Under the pieces are notes generated by a model. The model worked only from the letters and a program-made list of their open reading frames with translations, ran no database searches and was not told the origin of the DNA. From Lachnospiraceae bacterium UBA1258 (GTDB lineage Bacteria; Bacillota; Clostridia; Lachnospirales; Lachnospiraceae), in NCBI GenBank assembly GCA_002308235.1, contig DBVS01000123.1, positions 29,787 through 42,267 of the forward strand: a stretch of DNA of 12,481 nt. Direction: 5' to 3'. This document shows, in pieces, positions 11,742 to 12,481 of this stretch. Numbering within the stretch: position 1 is the stretch's first letter; each line of letters begins with the position of its first letter. The translations under genes were made by a program, and so were the position numbers.

Positions 11742-12481
11742 ATGAATATAACGAAATTTACGCAGAAATCCACAGAGGCCTGCAACAATTGCGAAAGAAT
11801 AGCACTTGAATACGGAAACCAGGAGATTGGCGAGGATCATTTGCTTTTGGCCCTTTTAAAACTTGATGACAGCCTGATCCTTAAACTTATCGAGAAGATG
11901 GAGATCAACACGGAGCATTTTACGGACCGTGTTATTTCCGAAATTGAGAAACGTCCGAAGGTAAGCGGCGGGAAGCCCTACATCAGCGAAAACCTGAACA
12001 AGGTTCTTACCTTTGCGGAAGATGAAGCAAAGGCCATGGGAGACGAGTATGTTTCCGTAGAGCACATTTTCCTTGCTTTGCTTAAATATGCGGGCCGGAA
12101 CATGAAGGCTCTTTACGGTGAGTACGGTCTTACCAGAGAGCGCTTTTTAAAGGCTCTTTCTACCGTCAGGGGTAATCAGCGGGTGGTAAGCGACAATCCC
12201 GAGGATACTTACGATACCCTCAATAAGTACGGAAGAGATCTCGTAGAGGTTGCGCGTGCCAATAAACTCGACCCCGTCATCGGCCGTGATTCGGAGATTC
12301 GAAGCGTCATCCAGATTCTTTCCCGTAAGACCAAGAATAACCCCGTTTTGATCGGTGAACCCGGTGTAGGTAAGACAGCAGTGGTCGAGGGCCTTGCCCA
12401 GCGTATAGTTGCGGGGGACGTACCCACCGGTCTGAAAGATAAGAAGGTCTTTTCTCTTGATATGGGTGCCCTTGTGGCAGG
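11742..12481 (+). CDS. clpB: ATP-dependent chaperone ClpB, N-terminal part (runs off the window)
   Basis: ClpB is a hexameric AAA+ disaggregase that, with DnaK, rescues heat-aggregated proteins in the cytoplasm. The open frame from ATG 11742 covers 246 codons, about the first third of the usual 850-870 residues. It contains the two Clp-N repeats (about 4-50 and 80-125), the linker GNQRVVSDNPEDTYDTL, then the start of the first AAA+ module: KYGRDLVEVARANKLDPVIGRDSEI and the Walker A GEPGVGKT (205-212) with K211. The NPEDTY linker and the DMGALVAG stretch at the window end favour ClpB over ClpC; the coiled-coil middle domain that would settle this lies beyond the window. AAGGTGA lies about 5 nt before the ATG. 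It has its own promoter at 11647 and a structured leader. ClpC is the main alternative and is unlikely. Confidence 0.92.
   Translation, partial: MNITKFTQKSTEACNNCERIALEYGNQEIGEDHLLLALLKLDDSLILKLIEKMEINTEHFTDRVISEIEKRPKVSGGKPYISENLNKVLTFAEDEAKAMGDEYVSVEHIFLALLKYAGRNMKALYGEYGLTRERFLKALSTVRGNQRVVSDNPEDTYDTLNKYGRDLVEVARANKLDPVIGRDSEIRSVIQILSRKTKNNPVLIGEPGVGKTAVVEGLAQRIVAGDVPTGLKDKKVFSLDMGALVA

Noticed and set aside
11600..11745. CIRCE element or canonical CtsR heptads upstream of clpB
   Set aside because: TTAGCACTC/GAGTGCTAA and GGTCAAA tandem heptads were looked for on both strands and not found; only the diverged AGAACAAAG repeat is present.
1..12481. CRISPR array, insertion sequence, prophage or defence system
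   Set aside because: No regularly spaced repeats, transposase, integrase or terminal inverted repeats were seen; apart from the minus-strand pair the genes are ordinary chromosomal functions.

Overview
The window reads as chromosomal DNA of a Gram-positive bacterium of the class Clostridia, probably Lachnospiraceae-like. This is inferred from a YtvI-type sporulation permease homologue, a stand-alone HMA protein beside a Zn/Cd ATPase, strong GGAGG-type ribosome binding sites, sigma-A-like promoters and T-tailed hairpin terminators. The species cannot be named from this sequence alone. Nearly every base is accounted for by ten protein genes, two of them cut by the window edges, with short intergenic control regions. 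I see no rRNA, tRNA, CRISPR array, insertion sequence or phage gene.

Layout. (1) 1-2565, plus strand: the 3' part of engB (ribosome-assembly GTPase), a YtvI/AI-2E-family membrane protein starting at TTG, and a CPBP-family intramembrane protease overlapping it by 38 nt, closed by a strong terminator. (2) 2622-5257, plus strand: a metal-efflux cassette. It has a sigma-A promoter with a repeat operator, an ArsR/SmtB repressor carrying a SmtB-type alpha-5 metal site, a 73-aa HMA metal chaperone, a terminator-like hairpin, and a P1B-2 (Zn/Cd/Pb) ATPase that lacks its own N-terminal metal-binding domain. A terminator that can work in both directions follows. (3) 5281-8513, minus strand: a two-gene operon with ATGA overlap, encoding a Nudix-DUF5662 fusion protein and then a 719-aa membrane-anchored extracellular protein of unrecognised family that looks like a TIM-barrel glycoside hydrolase. 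(4) 8531-11606, plus strand: a complete proline biosynthesis operon, proB-proA-proC, with a short ProB lacking the PUA domain, ended by a UUCG-loop terminator. (5) 11647-12481, plus strand: a promoter, a structured leader and the first third of clpB.

How the genes work together. The metal cassette is a self-contained circuit: metal binding by the repressor should release the promoter, HMA protein and ATPase then handle and export the metal. ProB, ProA and ProC catalyse the route from glutamate to proline. The other neighbours look like housekeeping genes placed side by side.

No wholly new system is evident. The least explained parts are the minus-strand operon (Nudix-DUF5662 fusion plus putative surface hydrolase), the hairpin between chaperone and pump, the back-to-back promoters at 8486-8630, and the clpB leader.
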